Shown here: positions 14,525 through 21,002 of the stretch, in pieces
Layout: each line of letters starts with the position of its first letter
Numbering within the stretch: the stretch's first letter is position 1
NCBI GenBank assembly: GCA_030530315.1
Contig: JAUMVG010000025.1
Location: forward strand, 1 to 43,766
Length of the DNA: 43,766 bases
Direction: 5' to 3'
Source: Clostridia bacterium
GTDB lineage: Bacteria; Bacillota; Clostridia; Christensenellales; Aristaeellaceae
Position numbers and translations under genes: made by a program
Notes under the pieces: model-generated
Told to the model about the DNA's origin: nothing
The model's input: only the letters and a program-made list of their open reading frames with translations
Databases searched by the model: none

Positions 14525-15649
14525 TCAGAGCACCACGTCGCCGGGACGGTAGCCCTCGGGCAACGGCTCTTCCTCCAGGAAGGGGAAGCTGTCGTCCCCG
14601 AGGATCGGCAGGAAGGCGGCGTAGGGGATCCCGGGGAATTCCATGCCATAGCTGCTGGCCCCGAACCAGCCGCCCTCGTGGGCGCGCAGGTTCAACCCCC
14701 GGGCCAGCTTGGTGCGGTTGCAGCAGTCGTGCACGGCGATGGGCCACTGCTCCTCGGCGGCGCGGCGCATCAGCTTCAGCGTCAGCTCGTGGCTCCAGAT
14801 GGGGGACAGGTAGCCCTGCCGGTACATGTACAGGTTCTCGCCCCAGTAGTTCTCCAGGTTGTTGGGGTTCAGGTGCAGCTCCGCGCAGTTCATGAAGTCC
14901 AGCCCCGTGGCGAGGATGGCGTCCTTCTTCTTGAGGAAGGTCTCGTATAACTCTGGGGTCATGGGCGTCTCGATGCCCACCATGGGGATGTACCTCTTGG
15001 CGATGCCGATGGTCTCGATCACCCGGTCCGCGCAGCCGCTGGCTCCCAGGTTGAACCGCAACTCGTCCAGCCCCGCCTCGCCCAGGGCCCGGAGGTTTTC
15101 TTCGGTGGCCAGGGTGCCGTTGGTGTACAGGTGCTGGTAGACGCCCGCGTCCCGGAACCTGCGGATGATGCCGTAATACTTTTCGATCTCCACGAAGGGC
15201 TCCAGGTACACGTAGGCGATGCCGGTGGGGCGCTTGTCCACGGAAAAGACCAGGTCCAGGTCCTCCTCCCTCAGCTTCGTGCCGCCGATCTCCCAGAAGC
15301 CCTCGCCGATGGGCGGCTGCAGGTCCATTTCGCCGTAGTCATAGCAGAAGCGGCACTGCAAATTGCACCGGTTGGTCTTGCGCACGGCGCTGAGCCCCGT
15401 GCCCAGCAGGCAGGACCGGCAGCCCTTGGGGAAGCGGGCATCCTCGCCGACGTAGAGGGTGCGGCCGTTCAGCGACTTCAGGCCGGGGATCTCAGCCTTC
15501 AGCGCCTCGATCCGCGTCTCCTCCGCCAGTTCGATCTGGGAGAGCGTCGCCAGGGCAATCTCCTGCTGCCGGGGCAGCAGCGGCTCGTCCTCCGGCAGTT
15601 CGGCAAAGAATTCAAACCAGGTCAGGGCATCGGCTTTGGATATGAGCAT
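14525..15649 (-). CDS. Radical SAM protein of unknown function
   Basis: The product has 374 residues. The radical SAM cluster motif CxxxCxxC is C95-C99-C102 (TNRCNLQCRFCYDYG). A CRSC pair (C77, C80) sits just before it, and further Cys occur in MNCAELH and HDCCNRT, so an auxiliary iron-sulfur cluster is possible. Conserved strands of the partial TIM barrel follow (AYVYLEPF, HLYTNGTLA, LRFNLGAS). No SPASM domain is obvious. The substrate is unknown. The gene stands alone: the ATG follows AGGAGGTAA, but the upstream DNA is the palindromic end of the RAYT element, which begins only 16 bases before the start codon. No clear promoter is seen there. Confidence 0.85.
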   Translation of the reverse strand: MLISKADALTWFEFFAELPEDEPLLPRQQEIALATLSQIELAEETRIEALKAEIPGLKSLNGRTLYVGEDARFPKGCRSCLLGTGLSAVRKTNRCNLQCRFCYDYGEMDLQPPIGEGFWEIGGTKLREEDLDLVFSVDKRPTGIAYVYLEPFVEIEKYYGIIRRFRDAGVYQHLYTNGTLATEENLRALGEAGLDELRFNLGASGCADRVIETIGIAKRYIPMVGIETPMTPELYETFLKKKDAILATGLDFMNCAELHLNPNNLENYWGENLYMYRQGYLSPIWSHELTLKLMRRAAEEQWPIAVHDCCNRTKLARGLNLRAHEGGWFGASSYGMEFPGIPYAAFLPILGDDSFPFLEEEPLPEGYRPGDVVL

Positions 15650-15665
15650 GGGGTTACCTCCTGTG

Positions 15666-15739
15666 TGGAATAAGGGGACGGTTCCTTATTCCATAATTGA
15701 CGGACTGATTAGTGGAATAAGGAACCGTCCCCTATTCCA
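15666..15739. repeat. Left palindrome pair of the RAYT element
   Basis: Two near-identical copies of about 27 bases in inverted orientation: 15666-15693 (TGGAATAAGGGGACGGTTCC plus TTATTCCA) and 15713-15739. They share GGAAC/CGTCCCC cores, and together they form a long imperfect hairpin. The stop codon of the transposase gene lies inside the second copy. The same sequence frames the other end of the element. Confidence 0.85.
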
Positions 15740-16493
15740 TTTTGGTAAACCGGAATATGGTCGTGGAGGGTATGCCGGTGAGGCGGGCGATCTGGGCGAT
15801 GGTCAGGTGAGCCTGGCGCAGCCGAACGACGCAGTCACGCTGGGTGGCCTTGTCCAGCTGGCGGAAGGCTTCCGGGGTCTTGCAGTGGGTGAGCTCCGAG
15901 GCGACGGCGGCGGCCTTTTCGTCACTGAGGTGGACGGCTCTCGGATGCTCGTCCAAGGCGCGATCCGTATTCTGCTGGCACAGATAGTCGAGCAGCGCCG
16001 CGCGATCCGTGAAGAAGCCGTCGGCGAAGGCGGTGTCGGTGAGGAAATCCTCATTGCCGCTGTAGTGGGCATAGCTGCTCCAGGGCCAGCTGCCCGGTAC
16101 TTTCTCCAGCCCCGCCTTCATCGGGTTTTGAAGGATATAGCGCAGCACGGTCAGGAAGTAGGCATCTTCCTCCACAGGCTCGCTCCTGTAGCGATCCTGG
16201 AACAGGTGGCCGACCCGCTCGTACTTCATGTTGTACCACCAAACAAAGCGGCTGCCGATGCGCTTGATGATCTTCTCCAGCGGCTCGTTCCGCACATGGA
16301 TCAGCAGGTGGACGTGGTTGGGCATCAGACACCAGGCGTACAGCTCAAATCCGCTGAGCTGCTTGCAATCCGACAGGGTGCGCACAAAGCGGCGGTAGTC
16401 CTCATCGTCCATGAAGATTTGCTGGCGATTGATGCCGCGCAGCATCACATGGTAGGTGTCTGTGGCGCTTAGCCTTCTCGCGCTTCTGGGCAT
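15732..16493 (-). CDS. REP-associated tyrosine transposase (RAYT), IS200-like
   Basis: The product has 253 residues and the Y1 HUH fold of TnpA-REP proteins. It shows LYAWCLMPNHVHLLIH with the HxH metal motif (H60, H62), and VLRYILQNPMKAGL with the likely catalytic Tyr (Y119), followed by a WPWSS motif. The C-terminal 60 residues carry a helix-turn-helix-like segment (TIAQIARLTGIPSTTIFRF) that probably recognises the flanking palindromes. RAYTs act on single-stranded REP sequences and are tied to REP spread. The gene seems intact. It is flanked on both sides by matching palindrome pairs, making a unit of about 920 bp between pfkA and the radical SAM gene. AAGGA precedes the ATG. Confidence 0.9.
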   Translation of the reverse strand: MPRSARRLSATDTYHVMLRGINRQQIFMDDEDYRRFVRTLSDCKQLSGFELYAWCLMPNHVHLLIHVRNEPLEKIIKRIGSRFVWWYNMKYERVGHLFQDRYRSEPVEEDAYFLTVLRYILQNPMKAGLEKVPGSWPWSSYAHYSGNEDFLTDTAFADGFFTDRAALLDYLCQQNTDRALDEHPRAVHLSDEKAAAVASELTHCKTPEAFRQLDKATQRDCVVRLRQAHLTIAQIARLTGIPSTTIFRFTKME

Positions 16494-16514
16494 GGCAATT
16501 TTCCTTTCCGGAGA

Positions 16515-16586
16515 TGGAATAGGGGGACGGTTCCGTATTCCTTTTTCGTCGCAATGAGTGGAATAAGGAACCGTCCCCCTATTCCA
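16515..16586. repeat. Right palindrome pair of the RAYT element
   Basis: TGGAATAGGGGGACGGTTCC at 16515-16534, extended to 16541, and its inverted partner at 16559-16586 form a hairpin matching the left pair (15666-15739) almost base for base. A run of seven T follows on the plus strand. Confidence 0.85.
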
Positions 16587-16593
16587 TTTTTTT

Positions 16594-16618
16594 GGGAGCC
16601 GCCCGGAGGGCGGCTCCC
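16594..16618. terminator. Hairpin downstream of pfkA
   Basis: GGGAGCCGCCC (16594-16604) pairs perfectly with GGGCGGCTCCC (16608-16618) around a 3-base loop. On the minus strand it is followed by A, not U, so it is not a canonical terminator. It may protect the 3' end of the pfkA message. Confidence 0.5.
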
Positions 16619-16634
16619 TGGGAAAGGGGGCTTA

Positions 16635-17708
16635 TCAGTCGCCGAAGCTGATGCCCAGCATCTTGGCCTCCTTGATGATGGAGGCGTCAGGGTCGACCAT
16701 CTTCAGCTTGCCGGCCACGTCCTTCAGCGGGACCTTGACGATCTCGCGGTTCTTGTAGCCCACCATGAAGCCGAATTCCTTCTTCAGGATCAGCTTGCCG
16801 GCCTCGGAGCCCAGGCGGCTGGCGAACACGCGGTCATAGGGGCAGGGCGCGCCGCCGCGCTGGGTGTGGCCGGGGACGGTCACGCGCACGTCGTAGCCGG
16901 TCTTCTTGGTCAGCTTCGCGGCGATCTCGTAGGAGACGGACGGATAGGGGGACTCGGCCTGCTTCTTGGCCAGCTCCTTCTTGGAGAGCTTCGCGTCCTT
17001 CTTGGAGATGGCGCCCTCGGCGACGGCGAGGATGGTGAAGGAGGCGCCGCGGTCGTGGCGTTCCTTGATCTTCTCAGCCACCTTGTCGATGTCGTAGGGG
17101 ATTTCGGGGATCAATATGATGTCCGCGCCGCCGGCCATGCCCGCGTTCAGCGGCAGCCAGCCCACCTTGTGGCCCATGATTTCCACGATGAAGATGCGGC
17201 CGTGGGAGGCGGCGGTGGTGTGGATCATGTCGATGCAGTCGGTGGCGATGTCCACGGCGCTCTGGAAGCCGAAGGTCATGTCCGTGCCCCACAGGTCGTT
17301 GTCGATGGTCTTGGGCAGGGTGACCACGTTCAGGCCCTGCTCGCTGAGCAGGTTGGCCGTCTTGTGGGTGCCGTTGCCGCCCAGGATCACCAGGCAGTCC
17401 AGCTGCAGCTTGTAGTAGGTCTGCTTCATGGCCGCCACCTTGTCGATGCCGTCCTCCTCGATGACCTCGATCATCTTGAAGGGGGTGCGACTGGAGCCCA
17501 GGAAGGTGCCGCCCTTGGTGAGGATGCCGGAGAAATCGTCATAGGTCAGGAGGCGGAAACGGCCGTGGATCAGGCCCTGGTAGCCGTTCAGGAAGCCGTA
17601 GATCTCCACTTCCTCGTTGGAGTTGTACAGGGTTTTCGCGACGCCGCGCATGGCCGCGTTCAGAGCCTGGCAGTCGCCGCCGGAGGTCAGCATACCGATG
17701 CGAATCAT
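16635..17708 (-). CDS. pfkA: 6-phosphofructokinase
   Basis: The product has 357 residues. It phosphorylates fructose 6-phosphate in glycolysis. The N-terminal TSGGDCQALNAAMRG loop, GGNGT (110-114), catalytic PKTIDND (132-138, base D136) and the MGHKVGWLPL substrate segment are all present. The Gly at the position of E. coli Gly104 predicts ATP rather than pyrophosphate. However, the preceding Asp (E. coli Asp103) is Asn here, and Lys replaces Gly124, as in PPi-type enzymes. It is therefore a mixed-signature, group-III-like PFK and not a close PfkA of Bacillus type. The ATG follows AGAGGTG. It has its own strong promoter. Confidence 0.93.
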   Translation of the reverse strand: MIRIGMLTSGGDCQALNAAMRGVAKTLYNSNEEVEIYGFLNGYQGLIHGRFRLLTYDDFSGILTKGGTFLGSSRTPFKMIEVIEEDGIDKVAAMKQTYYKLQLDCLVILGGNGTHKTANLLSEQGLNVVTLPKTIDNDLWGTDMTFGFQSAVDIATDCIDMIHTTAASHGRIFIVEIMGHKVGWLPLNAGMAGGADIILIPEIPYDIDKVAEKIKERHDRGASFTILAVAEGAISKKDAKLSKKELAKKQAESPYPSVSYEIAAKLTKKTGYDVRVTVPGHTQRGGAPCPYDRVFASRLGSEAGKLILKKEFGFMVGYKNREIVKVPLKDVAGKLKMVDPDASIIKEAKMLGISFGD

Positions 17709-17765
17709 GGGGACACCTCTTTCTCATGTTGTAATGTCGTTAAATAGAAAACATCAGTTTAACAT

Positions 17766-17794
17766 ATTATAGCGCATTTTTTCACTCAATACAA
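17766..17794 (-). promoter_or_regulatory. Promoter of pfkA
   Basis: On the minus strand: TTGTAT (17794-17789), 17 bases, TATAAT (17771-17766). The leader is about 55 bases. Confidence 0.85.
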
Positions 17795-17857
17795 GCCCTG
17801 CGCGCAGAAATTCGGGCCGAACGCACAATTGTGTCGATGTTTTTTCGATCTGTGCGG

Positions 17858-17886
17858 TTGGAAAACCGGGCGCGGTCTGATATAAT
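17858..17886 (+). promoter_or_regulatory. Promoter of ppk
   Basis: TTGGAA (17858-17863), 17 bases, TATAAT (17881-17886). Transcription would begin near 17893, which rules out ATG codons upstream of that point as the ppk start. Confidence 0.85.
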
Positions 17887-17950
17887 GAAGGGGATAATGG
17901 GTAAGTCTGGATTGAAGCGGGCGCCCTGCACCCGGAAGGAAGGTACACAA

Positions 17951-20137
17951 GTGGAAAACGCACCCATTTTGAAGCGCGACATGAGCTATACCCAGAACCG
18001 CGAGCTGAGCTGGCTGAAGTTCAACGAGCGCGTGTTGGCCCAGGCCGTGGATCCCACCGTGCCGCTGATGGAGCGGATGCGGTTCGTCTCCATATTCACC
18101 AGCAACCTGGACGAGTTCTTCATGGTCCGCGTGGGCAGCCTGATCGACATGGACATGCTGGCCCCCGAAGAGGAGGACAACAAATCCGGCATGACGCCCC
18201 GGGATCAGGTCAGCGCCATCTGCGCGGCGGTGGTGCCGCTGATCGAGCGGCGGGACGCCATCTTCCGCGAGCTGTCCAACGAGCTGGACAACGCCGGCGT
18301 CACCGAGACCTCCTTCGAGGAGCTGACGGCGGCCCAGAAGGCCTACGTCCAGGAATACTATAAGGAAAACATCCGGCCGCTGCTTTCGCCCCAGGTGATC
18401 GACCGCAGCCATCCCTTTCCCCACTTGAAGAACAAGGCGCTGTACGCAGCGGCGCTGCTGACCCTCAGCGGCAAGCCCGCCTCCGGCAAGCAGGCGGGAG
18501 GCAAGCAGTCCGGCGGCAAGCAGGCGGCCGGGAAGCAGGCCGTGGGCAAGCAGCCCTCGGTGCTGGGCATCGTGGATGTGCCCACGAGCCTGCCCCGGGT
18601 GATCATGCTGCCCGGCGGGGGTGTGCGCTTCATCCGCACCGAGGCCGTCATCGCTGCCCACCTGAAGAAGATCTTCAAGATCTACGATGTGTCGGAGCAG
18701 GCGGTGATCTCCATTACCCGCAACGCCGACATCAGCCTCAGCGAGGAGCACTACGACGAGGAGAACCCGGACTTTTTGAACTACATGCGCAAGCTGCTCA
18801 AGAAGCGGGACCGCCTGGCTCCGGTGCGGCTGGAGCTGGAGGGCCGCGCGCCGAGGCTGGCGAAGCGGCTTATGGACTTCCTCAAGCTGACCCCGGAGCG
18901 GGTCTACAGCTGCGACTGCCCGCTGAAGCTGGACTACATCGACCAGATCGAGCACTGCCCGGCGGCGCTGTTCAACGTGCCCCACGCGCCGGTCTACCCG
19001 GACTACCTGTTGGCCGACCGTCCCATCTGGGAGCAGGTGGTCCAGCGGGACGTGCTGCTGTTCTATCCCTACCAGAGCATGCAGCCCTTCCTGGACCTGC
19101 TGCGCCAGAGCGCCAAGGACCCGGACGTGCTGTCAATCAAGATCACCATCTACCGCCTGGCCCGCAATTCCGCCATCGCCAAGGCGCTGTGCGCCGCCGC
19201 CGAGAACGGCAAGGAGGTCACGGTGCTGATGGAGCTGCGCGCCCGATTCGACGAGCAGAACAACATCGACTGGACCGTGGAGCTGGAGGAGGCAGGCTGC
19301 CGGATCATTTACGGCCCGGAAAACCTGAAGTGCCACGCCAAGCTGTGCCTGATCACCCGGCGGGAGCGGGGCGGCCTGGGCTATATTGCCCAGATCGGCA
19401 CCGGCAACTACAACGAAAAGACCTCCACGCTGTATACCGATTTCTGCATGATGACCGCCGACGCTGCCATCACCCGGGACGCGGTCAGCTTCTTCGAGAA
19501 CATGCTGATCGGCAACAGCGAGGGCGAGTATGAAAAGCTGCTGGTGGCCCCCAACGCCATGAAGAACAGGATCATGGCCATGATCGACGAGCAGATCGCC
19601 CGGGGCGCGGACGGACGCATCCGCATCAAGGCCAACTCCGTCACCGACCGGCAGCTGATTGACAAGCTGAGCGAGGCCAGCTGCGCCGGGGTGCGGATTG
19701 ACCTGATCATCCGCGGCATCTGCTGCATCCTGCCCGGCGTGCCGGGCAAGACGGAGAACATCACCGTCACCTCGGTGGTGGGCCGCTTCCTGGAGCACAG
19801 CCGCATCTATGCCTTTGGCGAGGGCGTGGAGATGAAGCTGTACCTGTCCTCGGCGGACTTCATGACCCGCAACCAGGACCGGCGGGTGGAGGTCGGCGGG
19901 CCGGTGCGCTCGCCGGAGCTGAAGGCCTTCCTGGAGGAATACCTGAACCTGCTGCTGGCGGACAACACCCGGGCCTGGCGCCAGCACGCCGACGGAACCT
20001 ATACACGGCTGACCCCGGGCGACGCGCAGCCCATCGACGTGCAGGCCTGGTACCTGGAGCATCCGATTGAATTTGCGAAGTCGCAGGCACCGCGGGAGAA
20101 CCTGAAGGAGCGCTTCCGCAGGCTGTGGCGGCGCTGA
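17951..20137 (+). CDS. ppk1: Polyphosphate kinase 1
   Basis: The product has 728 residues. PPK1 makes inorganic polyphosphate from ATP through a phospho-His. The N-terminal domain opens with NRELSWLKFNERVL, and the catalytic half has KITIYRLARNSAIAKAL, the active-site LKCHAKL (His near 462) and SSADFMTRNQDRRVE. The GTG start has GGAAGG seven bases ahead and lies downstream of the promoter; upstream ATGs lack ribosome sites. An odd insert at residues 173-201 is made of GKP/GKQ units five residues apart (18467-18553), absent from typical PPK1 and probably a flexible basic loop. A membrane protein gene follows after 16 bases. Confidence 0.95.
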   Translation: MENAPILKRDMSYTQNRELSWLKFNERVLAQAVDPTVPLMERMRFVSIFTSNLDEFFMVRVGSLIDMDMLAPEEEDNKSGMTPRDQVSAICAAVVPLIERRDAIFRELSNELDNAGVTETSFEELTAAQKAYVQEYYKENIRPLLSPQVIDRSHPFPHLKNKALYAAALLTLSGKPASGKQAGGKQSGGKQAAGKQAVGKQPSVLGIVDVPTSLPRVIMLPGGGVRFIRTEAVIAAHLKKIFKIYDVSEQAVISITRNADISLSEEHYDEENPDFLNYMRKLLKKRDRLAPVRLELEGRAPRLAKRLMDFLKLTPERVYSCDCPLKLDYIDQIEHCPAALFNVPHAPVYPDYLLADRPIWEQVVQRDVLLFYPYQSMQPFLDLLRQSAKDPDVLSIKITIYRLARNSAIAKALCAAAENGKEVTVLMELRARFDEQNNIDWTVELEEAGCRIIYGPENLKCHAKLCLITRRERGGLGYIAQIGTGNYNEKTSTLYTDFCMMTADAAITRDAVSFFENMLIGNSEGEYEKLLVAPNAMKNRIMAMIDEQIARGADGRIRIKANSVTDRQLIDKLSEASCAGVRIDLIIRGICCILPGVPGKTENITVTSVVGRFLEHSRIYAFGEGVEMKLYLSSADFMTRNQDRRVEVGGPVRSPELKAFLEEYLNLLLADNTRAWRQHADGTYTRLTPGDAQPIDVQAWYLEHPIEFAKSQAPRENLKERFRRLWRR
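18467..18553 (+). repeat. 15-bp tandem repeat inside ppk1
   Basis: Six imperfect 15-base units encode Gly-Lys-Gln/Pro plus two small residues (ASGKQ, AGGKQ, SGGKQ, AAGKQ and so on). The frame is kept, so the insert is translated. Slippage can change its copy number. Confidence 0.85.
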
Positions 20138-20153
20138 CGAGGAGAAGAAAGAC

Positions 20154-20696
20154 ATGAAAAAGTGGTTTGTGAAGCTGAACCGGAGCAACATATGGCTCTC
20201 GGCCGTGATGGTGATACTGGGGCTGGTGCTGTTCCTGTGGCCGGGCAAGACGCTGGAGCTGCTGGGCCGTATCGTGGGCATTGCCCTGCTGGTCGGCGCG
20301 GTGGTGGCCGCGATCAACTGGTACTGGGGAAAGCGCCGGAACGAGGCGGACTACGTCACGCTGGCGATGGCGCTGCTGTGCCTCGCGGCGGGTATCGTCG
20401 TGCTGGTCGCGCTGAAGGGCGTGGTGTCGCTGCTGCCGAAGCTGATCGGTGTGGTCATTGCCGTCAATGGCTTTTACAACCTGGCCCAGGCCCTGGAGCT
20501 GCGCGGCGCGGGACAGCCCCGGTGGGGCGCCTCCCTGGCGATGGCCGTTCTGACCATACTGCTGGGCGCGTTCGTGTTCTTCCACGCCTTCAGCGTGATG
20601 AAGGCCGCCGTGATGGTCATCGGGGGCATCTTCATCTACAACGGGGCCAGCAACCTGTGGATCGAGTCCCGCTGCCGGAAGCTGTTCCGCCGGTGA
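20154..20696 (+). CDS. DUF308 / HdeD-like membrane protein
   Basis: The product has 180 residues and six predicted membrane segments arranged as short hairpins: SAVMVILGLVLFLWP, GIALLVGAVVAAI, LAMALLCLAAGIVVLVAL, LIGVVIAVNGFYNLA, LAMAVLTILLGAFVFF and AAVMVIGGIFIYNGAS. This repeated two-helix pattern, with Pro or Gly ending the helices, is that of DUF308/HdeD, a family tied to acid stress in E. coli but otherwise unassigned. It is probably co-transcribed with ppk1, and a strong terminator follows. Confidence 0.82.
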   Translation: MKKWFVKLNRSNIWLSAVMVILGLVLFLWPGKTLELLGRIVGIALLVGAVVAAINWYWGKRRNEADYVTLAMALLCLAAGIVVLVALKGVVSLLPKLIGVVIAVNGFYNLAQALELRGAGQPRWGASLAMAVLTILLGAFVFFHAFSVMKAAVMVIGGIFIYNGASNLWIESRCRKLFRR

Positions 20697-20747
20697 CGCC
20701 CGGTCCCAATAATCCCACGTTATAAAACGCAATTCAAAATCCTTCGC

Positions 20748-20796
20748 CCTGCCCGGGCGGCGCCTCACAGAGGCGCCGCCCGGGCAGGACTTTTTT
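20748..20796 (+). terminator. Strong intrinsic terminator after the ppk1 operon
   Basis: A perfect 19-bp stem (20748-20766 with 20770-20788) around ACA is followed by AC and six T. It separates the ppk1 unit from the iron operon. The remaining bases between 20697 and 20843 hold nothing else recognised. Confidence 0.95.
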
Positions 20797-20843
20797 GTTC
20801 TGGATCATACGGCAAAATGTTTGTGAAAAAATGATTACCCGTC

Positions 20844-20872
20844 TTGACAACGGAAGGGAGGTTAGTTATACT
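20844..20872 (+). promoter_or_regulatory. Promoter of the iron-uptake operon
   Basis: TTGACA (20844-20849), a perfect -35, then 17 bases and TATACT (20867-20872). Transcription would begin near 20879, leaving a leader of about 125 bases before the FTR1 start. Confidence 0.88.
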
Positions 20873-20899
20873 GAACACACAGAGTTAGAGGAGACAAAC

Positions 20900-20918
20900 T
20901 ATCTTCTGATAGAAGATA
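20900..20918 (+). promoter_or_regulatory. Palindrome in the iron-operon leader
   Basis: TATCTTCTGATAGAAGATA is a 19-bp palindrome with 7-bp arms and a 5-base centre, about 20 bases after the predicted transcription start. It could be an operator for an iron repressor (Fur or DtxR class), or an RNA hairpin. It does not match the classic Fur box closely. Confidence 0.45.
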
Positions 20919-21002
20919 TTGCCTGCCCCTGAATTCGAAGAGCGCGAGGCTGCCACGGACATGTGGGGGCGGGGCGCTTCGAAAGAGTGGGAGATGTTCG
21001 AT

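Noticed and set aside
16594-16618. Canonical terminator for pfkA
   Set aside because: The hairpin is perfect, but the minus-strand sequence after it is A-rich, so it was recorded only as a hairpin with moderate confidence.
18467-18553. CRISPR-like or VNTR array
   Set aside because: The units are 15 bp, without spacers, and stay in frame with ppk1; it is a coding repeat.
20919-21002. Longer FTR1 start at the TTG or ATG codons upstream of 21003
   Set aside because: No ribosome site at those codons, and the added residues would spoil the signal peptide.
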